Positions 34,093-43,026 of a DNA stretch of 64,000 nt are shown here, piece after piece. Source of the DNA: CAVTZP01 sp963739245 (GTDB lineage Bacteria; Chloroflexota; Dehalococcoidia; Dehalococcoidales; BS750m-G39); the NCBI GenBank assembly GCA_963739245.1, contig CAVTZP010000003.1:1-64000 (forward strand), in the 5' to 3' direction. The notes beneath the pieces are model-generated. The model had not been told where the DNA came from, ran no database searches, and was given only the letters and a program-made list of their open reading frames with translations. Each line of letters opens with the position of its first letter. The stretch's first letter is position 1. The translations under genes were made by a program, and so were the position numbers.

Positions 34093-34317
34093 CTATTCCT
34101 CCAGTTGCAGGCTGGCCAGGATTTCCTTAGCTTGTTTGAGGTGGTCAGGGGCGACCATAATCCGGCAGGGGAAGGTCGAGACCCCCAGAAATGAGACGGC
34201 ATCCTGGGGATTAATCATCGCCGGAATGCCCTGTTGAAGGAGGATATCCTGCCACATCTCAGCGGTCAGCTGGTCAGGGGCAGTGGTCAAGACTACCCAT
34301 TTCTTGGCTTTAGCCAT
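34093..34317 (-). CDS. DUF2007-like small protein
   Basis: A 74-residue protein with a ferredoxin-like alpha-beta pattern (VVLTTAPDQLTAEMWQDIL, then IMVAPDHLKQAKEIL). This fits DUF2007, called putative signal-transducing proteins, which are about this length. It overlaps the end of dnaE by eight bases and is followed closely by radC, so all three are probably cotranscribed. Its function is not known. Confidence 0.7.
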   Translation of the reverse strand: MAKAKKWVVLTTAPDQLTAEMWQDILLQQGIPAMINPQDAVSFLGVSTFPCRIMVAPDHLKQAKEILASLQLEE

Positions 34318-37300
34318 TGGTCTCCACCCTTAGCCCTCCTTCTCCCACCAGCTCTAGCAGGCGCTGGTGGAGCTCGGGGCAGTAATCAATATAGATATTA
34401 GCCAGCTTGAGGTTAAACACCTTTTGTTCATTGGTAACACAAAGGTTCACCTCATCATCCCCGGGGAAGACCCTCAACGCCTCAATCAGTTTATGAAGAT
34501 AGGCAGTATCAGTTTCCTCGTCGGAGGTCTGGCTGATGCTTATCACCAGCCGTCGACTTTTGACCGGGGGTGGGGTCGCCTCAGCTAACACTGGTTCCTT
34601 ACTCTGGGCTGCCTCTGGCTGGTAGCGGCGCACCGACTCGCAGCTTAGCTGCACCTGGTCATCCCTCAGCCTCACCTTGCCCTCGACCAGCAGTATATTG
34701 CCTTCCTGCCACAGGTCCCTGGTAGTGGCATAGACCTTGGGCCAGACCATTACCTCCACCCTGCCGTCAAGGTCTTCCAGGACAATGCTGGCAAAGGGGC
34801 GACGGTCTTTGGTGAATGATTGATGAACCGAGGCGACCATTCCCGCAACGATAACGGCCTGCCCCGCCAGCTCAGCATCAATATGACCACATAGGGTGGT
34901 ATTCTCTGAAGCCACCTTGTCGGCAAAGGCAGTGAAGGGATGCTCCGAGAGGTATACCCCGGTCAGCTCCCGCTCCCAGGCTAGCTTATCTTTAATCGGG
35001 ATTTCGGCCGGCTCCAGGTCGAGGCTGGGCATGGGGGTGGGCATAGTCTTGCCCCAGAGGTCAAACATGGTCGATTGCCCAGTCTCCCGTAGGTGCTGCT
35101 CCCGCTGGGCGAGAGCCATGATACGGGTGATATTATTTAGTAGAGTGCCGCGGTCGCCAAGGCAGTCCAGGGCTCCAGCCTTAATCAGGCTTTCCCATAC
35201 CCTCCGGTTAATATTGCGCATATCAGCCCGCCGGCTGAGGTCTTCAATTGACTTGAACTCACCACCCCTCTCCCGCTCGGTAACCAGGGGCTCTACTGCC
35301 CCCGCCCCCACATTCTTAATGGCGGCTAGCCCGAAGCGGATGGCGGGAGCACCATCCCCATCACCCTCTATGGAAAAGCTAGTCTGGCTCCGGTTTATAT
35401 CAGGGGGCAGGACGCTGATGCCAAGGCGCCGACACTCAGCAACCGCAGTAGCCACCTTCTCCAGCTGGTCGGCATTGGTAATCAGGAAAGCGGTGATATA
35501 CTCCGCCGGGTAGTTTGCCTTGAGATAGGCGGTCTGGTAGGCAATAAGGGCATAGCTGAAGCTGTGAGCCTTGTTGAAGGCGTAGCCGGCGAAGGGCTCA
35601 ATGAGGGCAAAGACCTCCTCGGCGACCTCGCCGGTATACCCCATCTTTTTAGCGCCGGCAATAAAATTACGCTTCTCCTCCTTCATCACCGCAGGAATCT
35701 TCTTGCCCATCGCCTTGCGGAAGATATCAGCCTGCCCCAGGCTATAGCCAGCAAAAGCCTGGACAATAAACAGCACCTGGTCCTGATAGACAATTACCCC
35801 GTAGGTCTCCTCAAGGATGCCGGCCAGTGCCGGGTGGGGGTAGCGAATGGGCTCAAGGCCATGCTTGGCTTTGATGAAGGTGGGAATATGCTCCATAGGG
35901 CCGGGGCGATAGAGGGCAATCATGGCGGCGATATCGCTGAAGGTGGTTGGCTTAAGCTCCTTGATATAACGGCGCATGCCCGCCCCCTCTAACTGAAAGA
36001 CGCCGGTGGTTTCTCCTGAAGACAGCAGGGCGAAGGTCCTGGCGTCATCCGTGGGGATACGGTGCAGGTCAATGTCTTGCCCACGGCTCTGGCCAATAAT
36101 CTCCTTTGCCTTGCCCAGAATCGTCAGATTAGCCAGACCGAGAAAGTCCATCTTGAGCAGCCCAATCTGGGCAATGTCCTCCATGGGGAACTGGGTCATA
36201 ACCGTAGCCTCATCGTCAGCCCGGCTTATCCGCTGGAGCGGGACATATCTGGTGAGCGGCTCTTTAGAGATAACGACACCGGCGGCGTGGGTGCTGGCGT
36301 GGCGGGAAATACCTTCTAGCCTTCGGGCGGAATCAACCAGATTGCTAACGATTTTATCCTCCTCGTAGATAGCGCGCAGTTCGCTGTTCTCCTCCATAGC
36401 CCGGTCCAGGGTCATGCCCGGTCGAAACGGGACCAGCCGGGCAACGCGGTCAACATCGCTATAGCTCATGCCCAGAGCCCGCCCCACATCCCGGAGCGCC
36501 GCCTTCGCCCCTAATGTGCCAAAGGTTATAATTTGGGCCACATGGTCTTTGCCGTACCTATTCGTTACATAGGCAATAACCTGATCACGGCGGGCGTCCT
36601 CAAAATCTAAATCTATATCCGGCATCTCCTTGCGCTCAAGGTTAAGGAAGCGCTCAAAGACCAGCTTATTCTCAATGGGGTCAACCTCGGTGATACCCAG
36701 GCAGCGCAGGACAATGCTGGCCGCAGCACTCCCCCTAACCCCGCATAGAATGTTTTGCTTTTTGGCAAAGGAGATGATGTCCCAGACAACAAGGAAGTAA
36801 TTGGCAAACTGGGTCTTTTTTATCACCTCCAGCTCATAGTCAAGCCGCTCTCTTATCTCCGGGGTAGGGTTGGGGTAGTATCGGGGGAGATCATGATGAC
36901 AGAGGTCAGCCAGGAACTGGTCGGCGGTCTTACCTTCGGGCAGGTCAATCTCAGGGAGATGAAGACGACCAAACTCAAGCTTGAGGTTGCACATATCGGC
37001 AATACGCTCGGTATTCTCCAGTGCCTGAGGAATATCCTTATAAAGCTCCGCCATCTCCGCGGGACTCTTAAGGTAATAAAAATCGCCCGCCATCTTCATT
37101 CTCTTGTCATCATGGATCGAGGAGTTGGTGCCAATACACATAAGAAGGTCATGAGATGGGGCATCCTCCTGATTAATATAGTGGACATCGTTGGTGGCGA
37201 CCAGGGGTATATCCAGCTCCTCAGCCATAGATATAAGAGCCGGGTTTAATTGCTCCAGCTCAGGAATGGGATGGCGCTGTATCTCCAGGTAGAAATCGCC

Positions 37301-37789
37301 GAAGGTCTGCTTATACCACAAGGCAACCTGTTTTGCCTCCTCAAGGCGCCAGCCAAGAACAAGCCGGGGAACCTCACCGGCAAGGCAGCTACTGAGAGCA
37401 ATAAGACCATCGTGGTACTGCTCAAGAAGCTCCTTATCCACCCTCGGCCTGTAGTAAAAGCCCTCAAGGTGTGCCTTGGTGGTGAGCTGGATTAGATTGT
37501 GGTAACCGGTCTGATTTTTAGCCAGCAGAACAAGGTGGTGGTGATTTTTATCAGCGGCATTGCGGCTGAGGCGGCTGTTCGGGGCGACATAAACCTCACA
37601 GCCGATAATGGGCTTTATCCCTGCCGCTATGGCTTCCAGATAGAACTTGATGGCGCCATACATAACGCCGTGGTCGGTTATCGCCAGGCTGCCCATACCA
37701 AGCTCTTTGGCTCGCCGCATAAGCTGGGGGATGCGGCACATGCCGTCAAGGAGGCTATACTCGGTATGGATATGGAGATGGTTGAACAT
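34310..37789 (-). CDS. dnaE: DNA polymerase III subunit alpha
   Basis: The catalytic subunit of the replicative DNA polymerase, 1159 residues, the normal DnaE1 length. The N-terminal PHP domain starts with HLHIHTEYSLLDG. The palm motif PDIDLDFEDARR near residue 400 carries two catalytic aspartates. An OB-fold (VIVAGMVASVH) lies near residue 985. The gene appears leaderless: an extended -10 box ends six bases before the ATG. A DUF2007 gene and radC follow. Confidence 0.97.
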   Translation of the reverse strand: MFNHLHIHTEYSLLDGMCRIPQLMRRAKELGMGSLAITDHGVMYGAIKFYLEAIAAGIKPIIGCEVYVAPNSRLSRNAADKNHHHLVLLAKNQTGYHNLIQLTTKAHLEGFYYRPRVDKELLEQYHDGLIALSSCLAGEVPRLVLGWRLEEAKQVALWYKQTFGDFYLEIQRHPIPELEQLNPALISMAEELDIPLVATNDVHYINQEDAPSHDLLMCIGTNSSIHDDKRMKMAGDFYYLKSPAEMAELYKDIPQALENTERIADMCNLKLEFGRLHLPEIDLPEGKTADQFLADLCHHDLPRYYPNPTPEIRERLDYELEVIKKTQFANYFLVVWDIISFAKKQNILCGVRGSAAASIVLRCLGITEVDPIENKLVFERFLNLERKEMPDIDLDFEDARRDQVIAYVTNRYGKDHVAQIITFGTLGAKAALRDVGRALGMSYSDVDRVARLVPFRPGMTLDRAMEENSELRAIYEEDKIVSNLVDSARRLEGISRHASTHAAGVVISKEPLTRYVPLQRISRADDEATVMTQFPMEDIAQIGLLKMDFLGLANLTILGKAKEIIGQSRGQDIDLHRIPTDDARTFALLSSGETTGVFQLEGAGMRRYIKELKPTTFSDIAAMIALYRPGPMEHIPTFIKAKHGLEPIRYPHPALAGILEETYGVIVYQDQVLFIVQAFAGYSLGQADIFRKAMGKKIPAVMKEEKRNFIAGAKKMGYTGEVAEEVFALIEPFAGYAFNKAHSFSYALIAYQTAYLKANYPAEYITAFLITNADQLEKVATAVAECRRLGISVLPPDINRSQTSFSIEGDGDGAPAIRFGLAAIKNVGAGAVEPLVTERERGGEFKSIEDLSRRADMRNINRRVWESLIKAGALDCLGDRGTLLNNITRIMALAQREQHLRETGQSTMFDLWGKTMPTPMPSLDLEPAEIPIKDKLAWERELTGVYLSEHPFTAFADKVASENTTLCGHIDAELAGQAVIVAGMVASVHQSFTKDRRPFASIVLEDLDGRVEVMVWPKVYATTRDLWQEGNILLVEGKVRLRDDQVQLSCESVRRYQPEAAQSKEPVLAEATPPPVKSRRLVISISQTSDEETDTAYLHKLIEALRVFPGDDEVNLCVTNEQKVFNLKLANIYIDYCPELHQRLLELVGEGGLRVETNG

Positions 37790-37795
37790 GGCTTA

Positions 37796-37804
37796 ATTAT
37801 AGCA
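37796..37804 (-). promoter_or_regulatory. dnaE extended -10, leaderless
   Basis: On the minus strand TGC-TATAAT (37804-37796) is a perfect extended -10 ending six bases before the dnaE ATG at 37789, so transcription would begin on or next to the start codon. Confidence 0.6.
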
Positions 37805-37882
37805 CAGGGTTTAGTTTTTTAGGGTATCGCTTTAAGACGTAATGGTTCAGAAATTAAACACCAGAATTATTTTAACTACTTG

Positions 37883-37970
37883 GCAACCTATCCCCCTAAC
37901 CCCCTTCCCTTACAAGGGAAGGGGGAAATAAATAAGAGAGGGGCTTCGCCCCTCTCAAAATCTCTCCCCA
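37883..37970. repeat. Palindromic repeat copy D
   Basis: CCCCCTTCCCTT/AAGGGAAGGGGG hairpin followed by GAGAGGGGCTTCGCCCCTCTC hairpin. The third hairpin is reduced to a short CTCTCCCC. It lies between dnaE and the small membrane protein gene. Confidence 0.8.
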
Positions 37971-38050
37971 TTCTACGCAAAGCCAAACCTCCAGACCGTT
38001 TATGGCTTGGCTTTTTTGTTTGAAATTGTGACTATTCTTCTTAATTACGC

Positions 38051-38407
38051 TTACTTTTCGAGGCCTATTGTTAGCAGTGCTTTTATTGCCGCAATAAGGG
38101 CTACTGGCGCCATCAGAGCAGCAAAGTTCACGACCATGCTGGTAACTAATTGACCTACGCCCAGAACTGCAACGGGAGCTAAGGCAGCTGCCATTACCAA
38201 CAGGGCTATGGTAGCAAGAAGCAAGGTGCTAACTTCTTTGGCACCAACAGCATAGATAACGCCGATTATGAGACCGAGGATTGCCAAGACCATGGCAATA
38301 ATGGCATGCGCCGGAAGTACTACACCTGCAACAACAGCTAATACTAAGCCAATGCAAAAGAGGATAAAACTGGTCATTCCCAAATTTTTCTTCGTGGTTT
38401 TGTTCAT
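38051..38407 (-). CDS. Small hydrophobic membrane protein, unknown function
   Basis: A 118-residue protein with four predicted membrane helices (about residues 11-30, 34-54, 60-82, 86-112) and short polar ends. No family is recognised. It has an AGGAGGT ribosome site just before the ATG and the most consensus-like promoter seen in the window, suggesting strong expression. Ala, Val, Leu and Ile dominate, as in small channel or scaffold proteins, but nothing specific can be said. Confidence 0.65.
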   Translation of the reverse strand: MNKTTKKNLGMTSFILFCIGLVLAVVAGVVLPAHAIIAMVLAILGLIIGVIYAVGAKEVSTLLLATIALLVMAAALAPVAVLGVGQLVTSMVVNFAALMAPVALIAAIKALLTIGLEK

Positions 38408-38460
38408 GAGCTAACGACCTCCTTTTTTGTTTTGTTACCTCGCATATCTATGCTGTACTT

Positions 38461-38488
38461 ATTATAGCATAGTGTTCTAGGCTGTCAA
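38461..38488 (-). promoter_or_regulatory. Strong consensus promoter
   Basis: TTGACA (38488-38483), a 16-base spacer, and TATAAT (38466-38461) with an added TGC extension. It drives the 118-residue membrane protein with a leader of about 45 bases. Confidence 0.75.
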
Positions 38489-38520
38489 GGGCATCGTACG
38501 GTGTTATTTAGGTCTCAAAG

Positions 38521-38712
38521 AATATCCCCCTTTGAAGGGGAAACCCCAACTTAAGCGGGTGTCTAAGAGGGGCGTTAGCCCCGAATACATTATAGGGAGT
38601 TTTAGAGGGACAAAGTCCCTCTTTTTAATTTATCCCCCTCTCCTTTGAAGGAGAGGGGGACTAAGGGGGCGAGGTTACCATATGAAATTCGGGTTCCCTG
38701 AAAATGGGGTGA
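38521..38712. repeat. Composite palindromic repeat copy E
   Basis: This fills the 354-base gap before 38762. It contains a GAGGGGCGTTAGCCCC arm pair, an AGAGGGACAAAGTCCCTCT hairpin, a CCCCCTCTCCTTT/AAGGAGAGGGGG hairpin, and then the ACCATATGAAATTCGGGTTCCC segment related to copies G and I. Confidence 0.8.
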
Positions 38713-38761
38713 GGTGGATAAAGCTATTATTTTAAGCTCTGAAAGTGTAGAATCTTAACGG

Positions 38762-39589
38762 GTGAAAATGAGGACTTTGGGTATTTTAGCTAAATGGCTA
38801 TTCATGCTCTGTCTGCCCATCTTACTACTCACCGCCAGCCTGGGCTGGGCAACTAATAGCCTCTGGCTCTATAAATATGGCTTTGAAAAATATAATGTCA
38901 GCCAGACTACCGGCCTGGCCAGCTCGGAGTTGGACAAGGCAGCCCGAGGGCTGATTGGCTATTTCAACTCCGAGGAGGAATATATCAGCCTTAGCGTAAT
39001 AAAAGACGGCAAGCCGTTTGCATTATTTAACCAGCGCGAGGCAACTCACCTTAAGGATGTCAAGGGACTAATCCAGCTGGATTACTGGGTGTTGCTGGGG
39101 ACACTGGCTTATGCTCTGGCTTACGGCGGGGTCTGCCTCTTCTGGCGCAAGAGAAGATACTGGCGGCATCTGGCATGGGGTTTGGTTGGTGGGGGTGGCA
39201 TCACCTTGGGCCTGATGCTGGCTCTGGGGCTGGGGACACTCCTTGGCTTTGAACAACTCTTCTGGCAGTTCCATCTTATAAGTTTCAGCAATGAGTTCTG
39301 GCTGCTTGACCCGACCCGGGACTACCTGATAATGCTCTTCCCCGAAGGCTTTTTCTATGATGCCGCCCTATTCTGTGCTGGCATAACCGCCGGGCTGGCA
39401 ATAATTCTGGGTGTGGTGGCTGGGGGTTATCTGCGGTTTACTAGAAGAGCTAAGTGGTCAAGCCTCCCACACCACTCTGCCATCAATAATGGTCATCTCC
39501 ACCCGAATATCCTTAATTTGCTCCGGGGGCGATTTCAAGGGGTCAGCGCTCAATACCACCATATCCGCCAGCTTACCCGGCATGATTGA
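38762..39589 (+). CDS. TIGR01906/DUF1461 family membrane protein
   Basis: A 275-residue integral membrane protein with an N-terminal helix, a polar external domain with the segment GLIGYFNSEEEYI near residue 60, and four more helices after residue 105. This matches the TIGR01906 (DUF1461) family, whose function is unknown. GTG 38762 or ATG 38768 may be the start. The natural end is probably near the basic RFTRRAK segment (about residue 232). The last 40 residues run antisense through the 3' end of the amidohydrolase gene, an overlap of 132 bases, so a stop codon may have been lost. Confidence 0.78.
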   Translation: MKMRTLGILAKWLFMLCLPILLLTASLGWATNSLWLYKYGFEKYNVSQTTGLASSELDKAARGLIGYFNSEEEYISLSVIKDGKPFALFNQREATHLKDVKGLIQLDYWVLLGTLAYALAYGGVCLFWRKRRYWRHLAWGLVGGGGITLGLMLALGLGTLLGFEQLFWQFHLISFSNEFWLLDPTRDYLIMLFPEGFFYDAALFCAGITAGLAIILGVVAGGYLRFTRRAKWSSLPHHSAINNGHLHPNILNLLRGRFQGVSAQYHHIRQLTRHD

Positions 39590-40987
39590 GCCTTTTATAT
39601 CCTCCTCAAAAGAGGCGCAGGCGGCATTTATGGTATACATCGCCAGCGCCTGTTGAGCCGAGATGCGCTCCTCAGGCGATAGCTCCTGCCCTGACTCCGC
39701 CCGCCTGGTGACGGCGGCATAAATCCCAACCAGCGGATTATCCGGAACCACCGGCGAATCCGAGCTACCGGCGACAACCAGACCACCATCAAAAAAGGAC
39801 TTAATACGGTACAGCCACCTTAGCTGGGTAGGGGGGATAGTGGCTAGGTATCTCTCACCACTATAGTAGACAAAGGGGGGCTGGGTAACCACCATCGCCT
39901 TAAGCCGGCTTAGTCGCTCAAGCAACGGCGGTGGGCACTCGGAGCAATGCTCCAGGCGGTGGCGCCGCCCAGTAATGGGTAGCTGGCGGTTGATATATTC
40001 CAGGATAGAGATGGCGGCCTCCACCGTGCTCGGCTCAACACAATGGATGGCAAGCTGAAACCCGGCCTGGTGGGCAGCAAATGCCGGCTGGTTTAACTCA
40101 GGCAGCTTGGTGGCTTCACTCAGCATGAGCTTTACCCCTCCCAGGCGCAAATAACTATCGCCGGAACCAAAACCTAGACCCGCCTGTTGAAATTGGCTCA
40201 GGGCGTCAAGCCCAAACATCATAGACACGCGGCTCTTAAGCCTACCGTTCTCGGTAAACTTCTTGAGGGTCTGCCACCGAGCCAAATCGTTGGTTGCTGA
40301 AGCCTCCTGCAGCGAGGTTATGCCCATAGAGAGATAATGCTCATTGGTTGAGGCTACGGCCTCGGCTAGCTCCTCCTCGGAGAGCGGGGGCGTTACCCTC
40401 TCCCTGATATAGCCCACCATCTCAAAGAGAAGACCGCTCGGCTCACCAGTCTCAAGCTCCCGCTCAATCAGAGCGCCGGGCGGTTCCGGGGTCTGGCTGG
40501 TAATACCCGCCAGGGAGAGCGCCATGCTGTTGAGGATACAGGCGTGCAGGGAGCGGTGAACTAGGACTACGGGATGATGGGGCGCTGCCTCATCTAAATC
40601 CCGGCGGTTGGGGTGCCGTTTCTCGGCAAGATAGAACTCATTGTAACCGCTACCGCTGAGCCAGTCGCCGGGGGGAAGGCTCTGGGCTCGACGACGGATA
40701 GCTGTCTTTATGTCAACAATAGAGCTAACCGATGACGGACTAAGGTCAAGGTCACGCAACCTTCTCATAAAGGAGAAGATATGGCAGTGAGCATCGTTAA
40801 ACCCGGGCACAACCGTCCTGCCTTGGCAATCAATTACTCTGGTCCTCGCCCCCCTAACCGACTCCAAAGCCTCGTTGCCGGCAGCAACCAAAATCCTATT
40901 ACCCTTGATAGCTACCAGCTCAGCAGTGGGACAAGCCGGGTCCATGGTTATTACATTGGCATTATTGAGGATAAGGTCGGCTGGCAT
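39458..40987 (-). CDS. YtcJ-like amidohydrolase
   Basis: A 509-residue metal-dependent hydrolase of the amidohydrolase_3/YtcJ group. The HxH metal pair is in GFNDAHCHIFSF near residue 63, later ligands in LAIHCVEPSTVEAA near 310 and HRLEHCSE near 345, and the final Asp in VAGSSDSPV near 410. The C-terminal beta-sandwich closes with the GKLADMVVLSADPL stretch common to the family. Substrates of such enzymes include amides and hydantoin-like rings. It is divergent from nadE and shares a symmetric promoter. Confidence 0.9.
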   Translation of the reverse strand: MPADLILNNANVITMDPACPTAELVAIKGNRILVAAGNEALESVRGARTRVIDCQGRTVVPGFNDAHCHIFSFMRRLRDLDLSPSSVSSIVDIKTAIRRRAQSLPPGDWLSGSGYNEFYLAEKRHPNRRDLDEAAPHHPVVLVHRSLHACILNSMALSLAGITSQTPEPPGALIERELETGEPSGLLFEMVGYIRERVTPPLSEEELAEAVASTNEHYLSMGITSLQEASATNDLARWQTLKKFTENGRLKSRVSMMFGLDALSQFQQAGLGFGSGDSYLRLGGVKLMLSEATKLPELNQPAFAAHQAGFQLAIHCVEPSTVEAAISILEYINRQLPITGRRHRLEHCSECPPPLLERLSRLKAMVVTQPPFVYYSGERYLATIPPTQLRWLYRIKSFFDGGLVVAGSSDSPVVPDNPLVGIYAAVTRRAESGQELSPEERISAQQALAMYTINAACASFEEDIKGSIMPGKLADMVVLSADPLKSPPEQIKDIRVEMTIIDGRVVWEA

Positions 40988-40997
40988 ATTAAATCTT

Positions 40998-41047
40998 TTG
41001 CCCAGATAGCTATAGAGTAGTATACTACTGATAATCTAGGGCAACAA
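40998..41047. promoter_or_regulatory. Symmetric bidirectional promoter
   Basis: The palindrome AGTAGTATACTACT at 41016-41029 holds a TATACT box on each strand. On the plus strand TTGCCC (40998-41003) lies 17 bases before TATACT (41021-41026), serving nadE. On the minus strand TTGTTG (41047-41042) lies 17 bases before TATACT (41024-41019), serving the amidohydrolase. Confidence 0.6.
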
Positions 41048-41057
41048 CCGAGGCGAT

Positions 41058-41787
41058 ATGAACTCAGAACAGTTAGCCAAAAAATTAGTTTTGTGGATAC
41101 AAGACAAGGTAGTAGCTGCCGGGTGTAAGGGGGTGGTGCTGGGGTTAAGCGGGGGGGTGGATTCCTCAGTATTGGCAGTGCTCTCTCATCGCGCCTTTCC
41201 TAAAAACACGCTGGCAGTGCTCATGTCCTGCTACAGTAACAAGGAGGATATGGCGCATGCCCGCATGGTGAGCAGATAAGTTTTCCATCCCCACCACGAC
41301 GGTGGTTCTTGATAGTGTTTTTGATGCCCTGCTCAAGGTATTGCCCGATGATAAGGTAGACCCCCATATCAGCCGTCTGGCTCAAGCCAACATCAAAGCC
41401 AGGCTAAGAATGCTCACCCTCTACTACTTTGCCAATCGGCTCAAGTATATGGTGGCTGGGTCGGGCAATCGGGATGAGCTCTCCGTGGGCTACTTTACTA
41501 AGTACGGGGATGGTGGGGTGGATATTCAACCCCTGGGCAACCTACTCAAAGGGCAATTAAGAGAGCTAGCCAAGTTTTTGGGTATCCCTGAGCCAATTAT
41601 AAATAAGCCCCCCTCCGCCGGTTTATGGGAGGGGCAGACCGACGAAGAGGAGCTTGGGCTCAGCTATGACGAACTTGACCTTTATTTGGCTTCTGGTGAA
41701 GTCTCAGTGGTACTTAAGAAAAGGATTGAGGCCATGATTGCCGCCAGCGAACACAAGCGCCAGCCCCCGCCGGTGGCTAGTTTTTGA
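41058..41787 (+). CDS. nadE: NAD+ synthase, frameshifted
   Basis: The ammonia-type NAD+ synthetase (about 243 residues when joined), which amidates nicotinate adenine dinucleotide. The first part has the P-loop-like LGLSGGVDSSVLAVL near residue 30. A TAA stop at 41277-41279 interrupts the frame. Removing one base near 41277 (AGATAAG to AGAAAG) gives SRKFSIPTTTVVLD and restores the rest, including VAGSGNRDELSVGYFTKYGDG and KPPSAGLWEGQTDEEELG, both family signatures. There is no glutaminase domain. A repeat begins directly after the stop. Confidence 0.87.
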
Positions 41788-41789
41788 TT

Positions 41790-41893
41790 AAGGGGAAAGT
41801 AGTTTTAAGAGGGGGCTTCGCCCCCCTCTTTTTTATTCTTCCCCCTCTTCTTTGAAGGAGAGGGGGTTAGGGGGTGAGGTTAATAAACAGTCT
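41790..41893. repeat. Palindromic repeat copy F
   Basis: It starts right after nadE: GGGGAAAGTAGTTTTAAGAG, a GGGGGCTTCGCCCCC hairpin with T tract, a CCCCCTCTTCTTT/AAGGAGAGGGGG hairpin, and GGGGTGAGGTTAATAAACAGTCT. The central hairpin with its T6 run could also end nadE transcription. Confidence 0.85.
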
Positions 41894-41901
41894 ATTTTCT
41901 C

Positions 41902-41930
41902 TTGTTTTAGCAGGGTAGTTATGTTATGAT
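41902..41930 (+). promoter_or_regulatory. recA promoter
   Basis: TTGTTT at 41902-41907, 17 bases, TATGAT at 41925-41930. The ATG at 41946 is about nine bases from the expected start, with no clear ribosome site. No LexA-type palindrome is recognised. Confidence 0.55.
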
Positions 41931-41945
41931 GCAATTAAGACGAAT

Positions 41946-42944
41946 ATGACCACGGAGAAGGGAAAGGCACTGGAGCTAGCTATCAGCCAGATTGAGAAGC
42001 GCTTCGGCAAAGGCTCAGTGATGAAGCTGGGTGAGGCAGCCCTGTCAGCAGTGGAGGCCATTCCTAGCGGCTCACTGGCGTTAGACCTAGCCTTAGGTAT
42101 CGGTGGTATCCCCAGGGGAAGGGTTACCGAGATATTTGGTCCCGAGGCGTCAGGGAAAACCACCCTCGCCCAACATATAATTGCGGAAGCACAAAAAAAG
42201 GGGGGGGTGGCTGCCTATATTGACGCCGAACATGCCCTAGACCCTACCTATGCTGCCCATTGCGGGGTCAATGTTGATGAACTGCTCATCTCTCAACCTG
42301 ATACCGGAGAGCAAGCTCTGGAGATTACCGAGGCACTGGTCAGGAGTGGGGCGGTTGACGTTATCGCCATTGACAGTGTCGCGGCATTGGTACCTCAGGC
42401 TGAGATTGAGGGGGAGATGGGGGATGCTCATGTCGGCTTACAGGCACGGTTAATGTCTCAAGCATTGAGAAAGCTAGCCGCCGCTATCGGTAAGTCAGGC
42501 ACAGCCGTAGTATTCATCAACCAGCTAAGAGAAAAGGTTGGGATTGTATTCGGTAATCCTGAGGTGACACCAGGGGGCAGAGCCCTGAAATTCTATAGCT
42601 CGGTAAGGATTGACCTGAGGCGGGTAGAGAGCATAAGTCAGGGTGATCACATAATCGGCAACGTTGTCCGGGCCAAGGTGGTCAAGAATAAGGTTGCCCC
42701 TCCCTTCAAAACTGCCCAGTTTGACATTATGTTTGACCACGGGATAAGCAAAGAGGGTAACCTCATTGACCTTGGTGTAGAGCTGGGGGTAATAAAGAAG
42801 ACCGGTGCCTTTTTCTCCTATGGTGATATTCGTCTGGGGCAGGGTAGGGAGAATGCTAAACAGTACCTGAGCCAAAATCCTGAGCTTGCCCAGGAGATTG
42901 AGCAGCGGGTTAGAGCCTCAGCCATCACCACCAGTAGTCACTAA
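41946..42944 (+). CDS. recA: Recombinase RecA
   Basis: The 332-residue strand-exchange ATPase of homologous recombination. Walker A is GPEASGKTTLA near residue 60. The conserved MKLG near 25, Walker B IAIDSVAAL near 135, the FINQLREKVGIVFGNPEVTPGG stretch (L2 loop region near 190, seen as FINQLREKVG then TPGGRALKFY) and the C-terminal YLSQNPEL segment are all standard. It heads a plus-strand run of recA, recX, rny, a phosphoesterase, a PHP protein and plsY. Confidence 0.98.
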   Translation: MTTEKGKALELAISQIEKRFGKGSVMKLGEAALSAVEAIPSGSLALDLALGIGGIPRGRVTEIFGPEASGKTTLAQHIIAEAQKKGGVAAYIDAEHALDPTYAAHCGVNVDELLISQPDTGEQALEITEALVRSGAVDVIAIDSVAALVPQAEIEGEMGDAHVGLQARLMSQALRKLAAAIGKSGTAVVFINQLREKVGIVFGNPEVTPGGRALKFYSSVRIDLRRVESISQGDHIIGNVVRAKVVKNKVAPPFKTAQFDIMFDHGISKEGNLIDLGVELGVIKKTGAFFSYGDIRLGQGRENAKQYLSQNPELAQEIEQRVRASAITTSSH

Positions 42945-42978
42945 TCTTGTACTTGTTTAAAAATTAAATGGCAATTGA

Positions 42979-43008
42979 ATAAGGCTGGGGCTTAAGCTCC
43001 AGCCTTAT
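42979..43008 (+). terminator. Hairpin between recA and recX
   Basis: ATAAGGCTGGGG and CTCCAGCCTTAT form a long stem around CTTAAG. Only a weak T-rich stretch follows, so it may attenuate rather than stop transcription into recX. Confidence 0.5.
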
Positions 43009-43026
43009 GTCTTTGAAGGGGGGAGG

